Positions 1 through 5,978 of a stretch of DNA of 9,515 nt are shown here, one piece after another. Made by a program: the position numbers and the translations under genes. Every line of letters starts with the position of its first letter. Position 1 is the stretch's first letter. The notes beneath the pieces are model-generated. The model was not told the DNA's origin and ran no database searches. It saw nothing but the letters and a program-made list of their open reading frames with translations. Origin of the DNA: Deltaproteobacteria bacterium (GTDB lineage Bacteria > Desulfobacterota > Desulfobacteria > Desulfobacterales > B30-G6); the NCBI GenBank assembly GCA_003647375.1, contig QMMS01000176.1:1-9515 (forward strand), given 5' to 3'.

Positions 1-73
1 CTGCTCTTGACTCATATCGGTCTTTTTGAAAGATTCGACAAAGGTTCTAAATTCATTAACCCCTTCGAATCAT

Positions 74-877
74 TTATTTACCAAGCACTTCTTGGAGTTC
101 AAATAGGTTGACACGCGAAGTCAAATCAACACTCAAAGGTGTAACAGACACAACCTTGTCAATTGCAAAAGCATAAATATCTGATTCAGGATCGAGATCG
201 GCTCCATTAACATTTATGATTGTTTTTCCATCACCTATTCTACTGTTAACATTAGGGTTGTCGATGGATTTCGAATAATAACCTACCCTTGATAACCTTG
301 TGATTTTAAAATCAGTTAAAGGAGTGGCATCAATAGGAACGTCTATTTTCAATACATCAACGTCGGTTTGTAACTTTTTTGCTAATAAAGATTTTGCAAA
401 ACGATTTAAGAAAAACGATGATGCTGACCAGTCCTGATCTGTATATCTGTGATGTGATTCAATATCGGTTTGTTTGGATATAGCTATACCAGGGATACCA
501 GAGCTAGACGCTTCAAGTGCTGCACCGATAGTCCCTGAGCTTGTAATATCAATTCCGAGATTTTCTCCATAATTGATTCCAGAAATGAGCAAGTCAGGCA
601 TATTTTCTTTGAAAATCGTTCTTAAGCTATGTCTGACAATTAACGCAGGAGAGCACTCACAGTGATAAGCTCGAATTTCCTTACCATTTAAATGATATTC
701 AATGGGTTTGAGGCTTGCTTGCTTTTCTCCGATTAAACCACGTCCAGTTCCTGTTTGCTGATAACTTGGAGCAATAACAGTAACATTTCCAATGGTTAAT
801 ACTGCCTTTACTGCAGCTCGGAGACCTGGTGAATCAATTCCATCATCATTCGTTATTAAGATGTTGTAGTTTTGCAT
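74..877 (-). CDS. surE: SurE family 5'/3'-nucleotidase (survival protein)
   Basis: SurE proteins are metal-dependent phosphatases that remove phosphate from nucleoside monophosphates in the cytosol. The 267-residue product has the N-terminal NDDG motif with the metal-binding Asp pair (about residues 10-13). It also has the SGINYGENLG motif with the conserved metal-ligand Asn near residue 100, followed by SSGTIGAALE and GIPGIAIS, all in SurE order. The loop after the first beta-strands reads APSYQQTGTGR. The metal-binding Ser of well-studied SurE proteins aligns with Thr here, by eye. An in-frame GTG lies at 886, but I chose the ATG at 877 because GGTGA sits five bases upstream and SurE proteins normally begin a few residues before the first beta-strand. 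The gene is AT-rich (33% and 38% GC in two 60-base lines counted by hand), unlike the ~57% line counted next door, which suggests a separate origin. The usual surE partners (pcm, nlpD) are not visible. Confidence 0.93.
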   Translation of the reverse strand: MQNYNILITNDDGIDSPGLRAAVKAVLTIGNVTVIAPSYQQTGTGRGLIGEKQASLKPIEYHLNGKEIRAYHCECSPALIVRHSLRTIFKENMPDLLISGINYGENLGIDITSSGTIGAALEASSSGIPGIAISKQTDIESHHRYTDQDWSASSFFLNRFAKSLLAKKLQTDVDVLKIDVPIDATPLTDFKITRLSRVGYYSKSIDNPNVNSRIGDGKTIINVNGADLDPESDIYAFAIDKVVSVTPLSVDLTSRVNLFELQEVLGK

Positions 878-904
878 AGAAGTCACCGGATATCGTCGTT
901 CAGC

Positions 905-933
905 ATTTCACTTGAGCCCTTAAGTTGAATCAA
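905..933 (-). promoter_or_regulatory. Possible sigma-70 promoter for surE
   Basis: Reading leftward, TTGATT (928-933) is followed by a 17-base spacer and TGAAAT (905-910), about 28 bases before the surE ATG. Each hexamer matches the consensus at four of six positions. It overlaps the last codons of the upstream oxidoreductase gene. It would give surE its own promoter, in line with its different composition. The call rests on pattern matching alone. Confidence 0.25.
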
Positions 934-2051
934 GGCTTTGGAGATGATCCAACTTTGTCTTTCCGGTCCATGACACAATACAACCCCTTGCCCGCCATAA
1001 TGGGTCCGAAACACTTGTTGTCGGAAAGACAGGCTGACTTTGCCAAGTTCCCCGATCGCCATCGATTGATCAGGCCCGGTTCCCGGATAAAGGGCCGGCA
1101 TAGGGAAATATAATCTGCAATATCATTATCGACAATCTGTTGTGCTGTTTCATAGGATCGATTTCCCCCCACCAGAATCAACGGCACCTGAACTTCTGCC
1201 TTGAATGCCACAGCCTCCCGATGAAAATAGGCTTCTTTCTCCGTGGAATGAATACCCATGCGGCTGGGACTCATTTTTCCCCCGGTAAGCAGGCCCCCGC
1301 TCAACTCAATGGCATCGATACCTGCTCCTGCCAGCATCTTTCCCACCTGGATGGCATCATCCAACGCCAGACCATTATCCTGAAAATCTCCGCAGTTCAT
1401 TTTGATCAAGACCGGATAATCAGGGCCAACGGATTCGCGTATGGCTTTCAGGATCATCAGCAGCACCTTTGACCTGTTTTGAATGTCGCCGCCGTATGCA
1501 TCTGTTCGATGATTGTAGATCGGTGACAGAAACTGGCTCAAGAGATACCCGTGAGCCGCATGAATCTGTACCCCATCGAAACCCGCCTCTTTGGCCCGTC
1601 GGGCAGCCTTTGCAAACGCCTCGACAATATCCTGGATATCCCCTTCGCTTAATTCTTTGCGGGGAGATTTGGCCAGCCCTTCGATAGCCGAAGGTGCCAC
1701 AGGCATCATGCTGCTCAGCTTCCCATTGGCATGGTAGCCGGCATGTGCCAGTTGTATCACGATCTTGCCGCCCTTATCATGAACCGCTTCGGTCATTTTA
1801 CTCAGCCCGGGTACGAGGTCATCTGCATAGACACCCAACTGCCAGGGACCTGCCTGGCCTGCCTTGGCAACATAAGCATGGCTGCTGATGACCAGTCCGA
1901 CACCCCCCTCGGCAAGGTCAGCCATAATTTTGACCAGACCGGGTGTGACAGCGCCATCATCGGCGGCCATGCCTTCCCAGGTTGCTGAACGAACAAACCG
2001 GTTCGCCAGCTTCATGCCGTTTATCTCGCTTGTCTCAAAAAGATCCATCAT
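930..2051 (-). CDS. NADH:flavin oxidoreductase, Old Yellow Enzyme family (single domain)
   Basis: This is a stand-alone FMN-binding TIM-barrel ene-reductase or demethylase-type enzyme of 373 residues, the usual length for the one-domain subgroup. The N-terminal SEINGMKLANRFVRSATWEG is the typical first strand and flavin-contact region. QLAHAG follows near residue 100. The catalytic pair is in IHAAHGYL (His164 and His167), followed by SQFLSPIYNHRTDAYGG. Three C-terminal cysteines (C341, C347, C359) recall the iron-sulfur motif of larger relatives but cannot form the four-Cys set. No FAD/NAD(P) domain is present, so electrons must come directly from NAD(P)H or a partner. Two ATGs stand in tandem at 2051 and 2048, with AAGGAG seven bases upstream of the first. 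The start lies one base after the stop of the nitronate monooxygenase remnant, which suggests translational coupling at the end of a marR-led operon. The substrate cannot be read from the sequence. Confidence 0.92.
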   Translation of the reverse strand: MMDLFETSEINGMKLANRFVRSATWEGMAADDGAVTPGLVKIMADLAEGGVGLVISSHAYVAKAGQAGPWQLGVYADDLVPGLSKMTEAVHDKGGKIVIQLAHAGYHANGKLSSMMPVAPSAIEGLAKSPRKELSEGDIQDIVEAFAKAARRAKEAGFDGVQIHAAHGYLLSQFLSPIYNHRTDAYGGDIQNRSKVLLMILKAIRESVGPDYPVLIKMNCGDFQDNGLALDDAIQVGKMLAGAGIDAIELSGGLLTGGKMSPSRMGIHSTEKEAYFHREAVAFKAEVQVPLILVGGNRSYETAQQIVDNDIADYISLCRPFIREPGLINRWRSGNLAKSACLSDNKCFGPIMAGKGLYCVMDRKDKVGSSPKP

Positions 2052-2052
2052 C

Positions 2053-2676
2053 TTATATCTCCTTATGGGTGATCACCTGAGAAAATTTTTCTTTGATGAT
2101 CTGTTCGGCCTCTGCCATGATACGATCCAGCAGTTCCCGGCATGTAGGAATATCCTGCACAAATCCCATGGTCTGCCCGGCAGCCAGGATCCCTTTCTCC
2201 ATCTGCCCCTGCTCGAGCATCTCCTTTCCCACCAACCCGGAAACAAAGGGGACGATATCCTCGATCTTTGTGTTTCCCCTGCTTTCAATTTCGAGCACCT
2301 TGTCCACGACCGGGTTGTGCATGACCCGTTCTGTATTTCGAAGCGTCCGCATGATCAGGCGTGTGTCACGCTCACTGTGTTCGACGAGGGCCTGCTTCAC
2401 GTTAGGGTGCACCGGTGCTTCCCGGGTCGCCACGAAACGGGTACCCATGTTTATTCCGTCTGCACCCAGCCCCAAAGCACCCACCAATCCACGGCCATTT
2501 CCCAGTCCGCCGGATGCGAGGATGGGAAGATCGATAGCATCCCGGGTGAGCGGCACCAGGATCATGGTTGTCACATCGTCTTCACCTGGGAGTCCTGCAG
2601 CTTCAAATCCATCGATACTGACGGCATCGCATCCGATTTTTTCCGCTTTGACGGCGTGCCTAACCGAAGTGCACTT
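2053..2676 (-). pseudogene. Nitronate monooxygenase / 2-nitropropane dioxygenase family, N-terminally truncated
   Basis: Recognisable homology starts abruptly at Lys-Cys-Thr-Ser-Val-Arg-His-Ala (codon at 2676) and runs to the TAA at 2053. It includes VSIDGFEAAGLPGEDDV, ILASGGLGNGRGLVGALGLG and MGTRFVATREAPVH, which are the FMN-phosphate-binding second half of this TIM-barrel family. Intact proteins are roughly 310-350 residues, and about 130 N-terminal residues are absent here. Upstream of 2676 the frame runs three codons into degenerate heptamer repeat and meets a TAG at 2688. The first in-frame start-like codon is a GTG at 2574, which would give 173 residues. The family's GGHxG/AGHPGE histidine, catalytic in related enzymes, is Leu here (CTC where CAC would encode His). 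Loss of half the barrel and of this residue makes a working enzyme unlikely. The frame after the break is uninterrupted, so the loss may be recent. Confidence 0.82.
2059..2064 (-). promoter_or_regulatory. Ribosome binding site of the downstream flavin oxidoreductase
   Basis: AAGGAG is seven bases upstream of the ATG at 2051 and lies inside the last codons of the truncated monooxygenase gene. It supports the chosen start and may explain why this part of the remnant has been retained. Confidence 0.7.
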
Positions 2677-2681
2677 GCTGT

Positions 2682-2737
2682 TAGACTATTAGCTGCTGAC
2701 CACCTAACAGCCTACAGTCTATACACCTAAATGGCTA
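2682..2737. repeat. Degenerate tandem heptamer array
   Basis: On the plus strand the segment divides into 7-base units: TAGACTA, TTAGCTG, CTGACCA, CCTAACA, GCCTACA, GTCTATA, CACCTAA, ATGGCTA. They share no strict consensus but recur around CTA/CTG cores in a common register. The array begins in the stop codon of the thioesterase gene (2735-2737) and ends where the monooxygenase homology begins, filling the whole gap. On the minus strand the repeated TAG and TAA triplets fall in all three frames. A related array lies at 3319-3360. Confidence 0.6.
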
Positions 2738-3268
2738 TAGCTTAATCGCCCCACTCACCGGTGCCTCCCAGTCAAGCTGCTGGTCAACCGCAATCTGGAC
2801 ATCGAACTTCTTCGAGATATCTTGGGGCATGGCGACAGCTTTACGAATTTTCAGATCCGCATGCGTCCCCAGAACTTCCAGGATGGCCGCCAGCTTGCCC
2901 GTGGCTTCATTGATCATGAAATTCATAAAATGAAATCGTTTCTCGGTGCGCCCCAGCAGGCGGATACGCATGGCCACGGTTTCATCCGCTTTAACTTCGG
3001 CAAAATACTGTATGAAATGCTTCAACGCAAACACGCCCATCTGTTTCCGGACAAAGTAATTTTCATCCAGGCCTTGGGAGATGAAAAAATTCCAGACCGA
3101 GGTGTCAAAGAGAGCCATGTACCAGCGGACATTCATGTGCCCCATGACATCCAGATAGGTTTCTGGTATAGTTTCGCGGTGATACAAAGGCAGCACAGCC
3201 AGCTTTTCTAACGGCACCAGGCACCCTTTTGTTTTTTCCCAGACACCGCAGTCATTTTGTACTTCCAT
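2735..3268 (-). CDS. Hotdog-fold acyl-CoA thioesterase (4HBT-like)
   Basis: The 177-residue product fits a single hotdog-domain thioesterase, which hydrolyses an acyl-CoA to the free acid and CoA in the cytosol. Near residues 38-50 it carries YLDVMGHMNVRWY. This matches the family's D-x-x-GH-x-N-x-x-x-Y signature at the start of the long helix, with Asp40 the likely catalytic acid. FALKHFIQYFAEV and later EVLGTHADLKIRK fit the beta-strands of the fold. The start is supported by AAAAAGGAA a few bases upstream of the ATG at 3268. Similar thioesterases occur in operons for carnitine/betaine and for aromatic or unsaturated acid breakdown, so the substrate is open. The gene sits between a FadH-like reductase (98-base gap) and a broken monooxygenase, with a degenerate heptamer array on each side. 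This suggests it could have entered the operon as a cassette. Confidence 0.82.
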   Translation of the reverse strand: MEVQNDCGVWEKTKGCLVPLEKLAVLPLYHRETIPETYLDVMGHMNVRWYMALFDTSVWNFFISQGLDENYFVRKQMGVFALKHFIQYFAEVKADETVAMRIRLLGRTEKRFHFMNFMINEATGKLAAILEVLGTHADLKIRKAVAMPQDISKKFDVQIAVDQQLDWEAPVSGAIKL

Positions 3269-3318
3269 CTTTTTTCCTTTTTATAGTGCCGTATCCCAGA
3301 TACTTGTTGCAAACCCAT

Positions 3319-3360
3319 CCGGCTGCCAGCTAAGAGCTACCGGCCAAGAGCTACCAGCTA
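3319..3360. repeat. Degenerate tandem heptamer array (CCAGCTA/AGAGCTA type)
   Basis: Six consecutive 7-base units are visible on the plus strand: CCGGCTG, CCAGCTA, AGAGCTA, CCGGCCA, AGAGCTA, CCAGCTA. AGAGCTA and CCAGCTA each occur twice. The array starts a few bases after the stop codon of the FadH-like gene and occupies about half of the 98-base gap before the thioesterase. It has the same unit length and CTA core as the array at 2682-2737. No dyad symmetry typical of a terminator is evident. Confidence 0.65.
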
Positions 3361-3366
3361 ACATCG

Positions 3367-5366
3367 CTAGATGTTTTTTCCCGCTGCAAACCCGTTATGA
3401 ACCGCATCGAACGCCAGGGCAACCTTCTGCGCATCCCCTACGACCTGGTACGGGATACCTTTTTTCTCCACCATTTCCTGCAACGGGTTATAGGACTCGG
3501 ATCCCACCGCCAGGACCACGGTATCCGCCGGAAGGGTATCCATCTGTCCGTCCATTTCAACGGTGACGCCTGCGGACGTAATCTCCAGTGCCTTGGTGGA
3601 AACGTTCGTCTTCACCCCGATGCGTGACATATCCTGGAGCATGCCCCAGCGGGTCGTCAGGCCGATATCCTTACCCACCTTCTTGATCATCTCGATGAGC
3701 ACGACATCCTTGGTTCCCTGGGTTGCCATCTCGTACAGATCTTCGGGTGTTTCTGCCTTGTTCACCAGGAGGAATTTGACGGCTTCCCCGGAAAGCGTTC
3801 CCTTTTCACCCAAGAACAAGGCGGTTTCCACCCCAACGGCTCCACCGCCAATCACTACAACCCGCCGGCCCGTGGAAACCCTGTTTTGCAGCACATCCCA
3901 GGATTGAACCACGTGCGCCAGATCCACACCGGGAATCGGTGGTGTGATGGGTTTCGCACCGGTTGCCAGAAGAACCTTGCCTGGATTTTCATCGTCCAGG
4001 ACCTTTCGTCGACTGCGGCATTGAGAACCACCCGGATCTTCTGAACAGCCACCTGAGTCGCCAGATCCTTGGCCAGTTCCGCAAATTCAGCCCTTCCCGG
4101 TGGTGCAGATGCCAGGTAGAGTTGCCCGCCAAGACGGTTCTCCTTTTCGTAGATCACCACTTCGTGCCCGCATTCTGCAGCTGCAAGGGCTGCACTCATA
4201 CCGGCAGGTCCACCGCCCACCACCATAACCTTTGAAGGTGCATCCGAAGCCTGCAGGCGGCATTCCTTTTCGTGCCCGGCTTTGGGATTGCAAAGACACT
4301 CCACTTGTTTCAATTTGAAAAGGTGATCAAAACAACCCTGGGCACAGGCGATACAATGAACAATTTCATTTTCACGTCCCGTGGATGCCTTTTCCGGAAG
4401 ATAGGGATCCGCGATCAAGGGTCGCCCCATGGCAACCATGTCACACATGCCGTCTGCAATCATTTCCCTGGCCGTGGCTGGATCGTTTATGCGGTGGCTG
4501 GCAATGACGGGTATTTTTACAAGGTTTTTAATCCCTTTTGCCAGATATCCAAACACACCCCTGGGAACCGAGGTGGTAATCTGGGGCACCCGAGCTTCGT
4601 GCCAGCCCACATTGATGCACAATGCGTCCACACCAGCGTCCGCCAGCGCCTGGGCATACACGGCCAGTTCTTTGCGTCCCTGGCCTCCGGGCATGAAGTC
4701 GTTGCCGTTCATGCGCACAATCAGGGGGTAATCACTGCCCGTAACCGCCTTGATCCGCTGCATGACCGCCAGACCAAAACGCATCCGGTTTTCATAGGAT
4801 CCTCCGTATTCATCCGTTCGCAGATTGGTGAGGGGTGACAAAAATTCAGAGATGAGATATCCGGTACCACTCAGGACCTCCACAGCGTCAAAACCGGCTT
4901 CCTTGACACGCCGCGCCGCCTGGCCAAAGTTTTCGATGATCTCCTTGATTTCTTCAATCTCCAGTTCCCGGGGGGTTTCTTTGGTCATGCGGGACGGGAC
5001 CGGTGATGGTGCCACCGGTTGTTTTCCACCGGTAAAAAAGGAGAAATTGTAACGACCGGAGTGGTTCAACTGTACAGCGCTCCGTGCGCCGTGGTCTTTG
5101 ATGACATCAGCCAGTTGCTTGAGACCGGGGATGTATTCATCCTTGTGAGCACCGATGTTCATTGTAGAGCCCGAGAGTTCGTCCACGGTGGCATAGCCGA
5201 CACTGATCATGCCCACACCCCCGCGAGCTCTCTCGGCATAAAATTCAATGAGTTGTTCCGTGACCTTGTAATCTTCCGCCATGTTCATGTGCATGGCCGG
5301 CAGATAGATTCGGTTCTTGATCTCCAGTCCGCCGATATTGATCGAATTGAATAATGGGTCATTCAT
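3367..5366 (-). CDS. FadH-like NADH:flavin oxidoreductase with [4Fe-4S] and FAD/NAD(P) domains, interrupted by a frameshift
   Basis: Corrected for one missing base, this encodes about 666 residues, the size of 2,4-dienoyl-CoA reductase FadH. FadH reduces conjugated dienoyl-CoA with NAD(P)H through FAD, an iron-sulfur cluster and FMN. Residues ~1-335 are an OYE-type FMN barrel. Tyr170 in GTGYLISEFLSP and His256 in GWHEARVPQITTSVPRG match the FadH proton-donor pair, and the HxxH pair of simple OYEs is absent. Cys338, 341, 345 and 357 form C-x2-C-x3-C-x11-C, the FadH cluster spacing. GGGPAG (~384) and GGGAVG (~506) mark the FAD and NAD(P) Rossmann folds. The frame breaks after Val-Asp-Glu (~454) at 4002-4010 and resumes as VLDDENPGKVLLATGAKP. 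The ATG at 5366 is preferred over an upstream start at 5396 because AAAGGAGG precedes it by ten bases. Dimethylglycine or N-methylproline demethylases share the architecture, so function is uncertain. It follows marR in an operon-like array. Confidence 0.85.
4002..4010 (-). other. Single-base frameshift site in the FadH-like gene
   Basis: On the minus strand the coding sequence reads GTC GAC GAA AGG TCC. Restoring one base in the A-run (GAA AAG GTC CTG GAC) rejoins the two reading frames into one continuous, family-like protein. The position is a short homopolymer, the usual place for a sequencing or replication slip. The uncorrected upstream frame runs on to a stop near 3855 with a non-family tail. 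Confidence 0.8.
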
Positions 5367-5376
5367 GATTATTGTA

Positions 5377-5384
5377 CCTCCTTT
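5377..5384 (-). promoter_or_regulatory. Strong ribosome binding site deciding the FadH-like start
   Basis: AAAGGAGG, a nearly perfect Shine-Dalgarno sequence, is ten bases upstream of the ATG at 5366. It excludes the longer reading frame beginning at 5396, whose first ten codons would contain this site. Confidence 0.8.
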
Positions 5385-5393
5385 GATAAGCGG

Positions 5394-5430
5394 CAACGCC
5401 GCGTTGGATAAATTCGCATGGTGAATTTAT
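5394..5430. promoter_or_regulatory. Two adjacent perfect palindromes between marR and the FadH-like gene (candidate operators)
   Basis: CAACGC-C-GCGTTG (5394-5406) is a perfect 6+1+6 inverted repeat. One base further, ATAAATTC, a 7-base loop and GAATTTAT (5408-5430) form a perfect 8-base inverted repeat that includes the marR stop codon. They sit 28-64 bases upstream of the FadH-like ATG, where a repressor could block an internal promoter. The AT-only stem is too weak to act as a terminator hairpin. Binding by the adjacent MarR protein is inference. Confidence 0.45.
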
Positions 5431-5846
5431 TTTGTATACGAAACATCTCTCAACAAACGCTTCAACAAAACCTTCTCTTCCACGGTTAATCCATTCAGAC
5501 ACTCTTGATTGGCCTGATCTCGCTCGGTAGTAAGCCTTGGCTTCAATGAAATACCCTTGTCGGACAGACAGATGCGCAAGGTACGTTTGTCTTCCGGATC
5601 GGGATGCTTGAAAATCCATCCCCCTGAAACCATTCTTTCCAGAACACCCGATAGCGTAGCCGGATCCAGTACCAGTCGCTCGCTGATAGTGCTGGCCGAC
5701 AGGCCGTCTTCATCCCAGAGAACCTCGAGGATGAGGTGTTGTATGGGTGTCAGGCCGTATCCGGTCAAACGTTTTTTAAAAGTTCCATGCGCTTTCTGGT
5801 AAGCCTTGGCCAGTAAAAATATGACACAGTCTTTAAATTTATCCAT
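5427..5846 (-). CDS. MarR family transcriptional regulator
   Basis: This 139-residue protein has the length and motif order of MarR winged-helix repressors. An N-terminal dimerisation helix is followed by LTPIQHLILEVLW, then the helix-turn-helix (SASTISERLVLDPATLSGVLERMVSGGWI, roughly residues 50-78). The wing contains DPEDKRTLRICLSDKG with the conserved D-x-R-type contacts, and a C-terminal dimerisation helix closes it. MarR proteins bind palindromic operators as dimers and usually release DNA on binding small aromatic or acyl-CoA ligands. The gene is first in the minus-strand run, 60 bases ahead of the FadH-like gene, and diverges from the MTHFR gene across 132 bases. It is therefore placed to control the flavoenzyme/thioesterase operon, itself and perhaps MTHFR. 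The start has AAAGGG a few bases upstream. Ligand and targets cannot be read from the sequence. Confidence 0.92.
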   Translation of the reverse strand: MDKFKDCVIFLLAKAYQKAHGTFKKRLTGYGLTPIQHLILEVLWDEDGLSASTISERLVLDPATLSGVLERMVSGGWIFKHPDPEDKRTLRICLSDKGISLKPRLTTERDQANQECLNGLTVEEKVLLKRLLRDVSYTK

Positions 5847-5978
5847 TTCAACCCTTTCGTGTACTAACTAAATGGAACCGGGTAAATTTGTCAAGCTGAG
5901 ATGCAAAAATGTGAAGTTATTTTTGCGCGAGCCCTTAACGCTTTGAATTCCTCCCCAAATGGTGTAGGCTCATCTACC
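5847..5978. promoter_or_regulatory. Divergent marR / MTHFR intergenic promoter region
   Basis: A perfect -35 hexamer TTGACA lies on the minus strand at 5889-5894 and could serve marR. At the expected distance only the weak -10 TTAGTT (5866-5871) is found, inside TTAGTTAGTAC, which resembles half sites of MarR-type operators and may mark autoregulation. No convincing plus-strand promoter or sigma-54 site for the MTHFR gene was found by eye. Confidence 0.35.

Noticed and set aside
1888..2730. 280-codon plus-strand open frame
   Set aside because: It lies antisense to the flavin oxidoreductase and monooxygenase genes, has no recognisable domain, and has the low-complexity, Cys/His/Ser-rich look of a shadow frame in GC-rich DNA.
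2682..3360. CRISPR array or integron attachment sites
   Set aside because: The repeats are 7-base and degenerate with no spacers, there are no cas genes, and no integrase or conserved attC-like core was seen.
4272..4838. 188-codon plus-strand open frame
   Set aside because: It is antisense to the FMN and iron-sulfur parts of the FadH-like gene and has no motifs of its own.
5408..5430. Rho-independent terminator after marR
   Set aside because: The stem is nearly all A/T and only TTT follows, so it would be a weak hairpin. It is better considered as an operator-type dyad.
5901..5978. 26-residue N-terminal extension of the MTHFR protein
   Set aside because: The extra residues resemble no MTHFR N-terminus, and the upstream ATG has no ribosome site. 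The ATG at 5979 fits the family better, although its own ribosome site is also weak.
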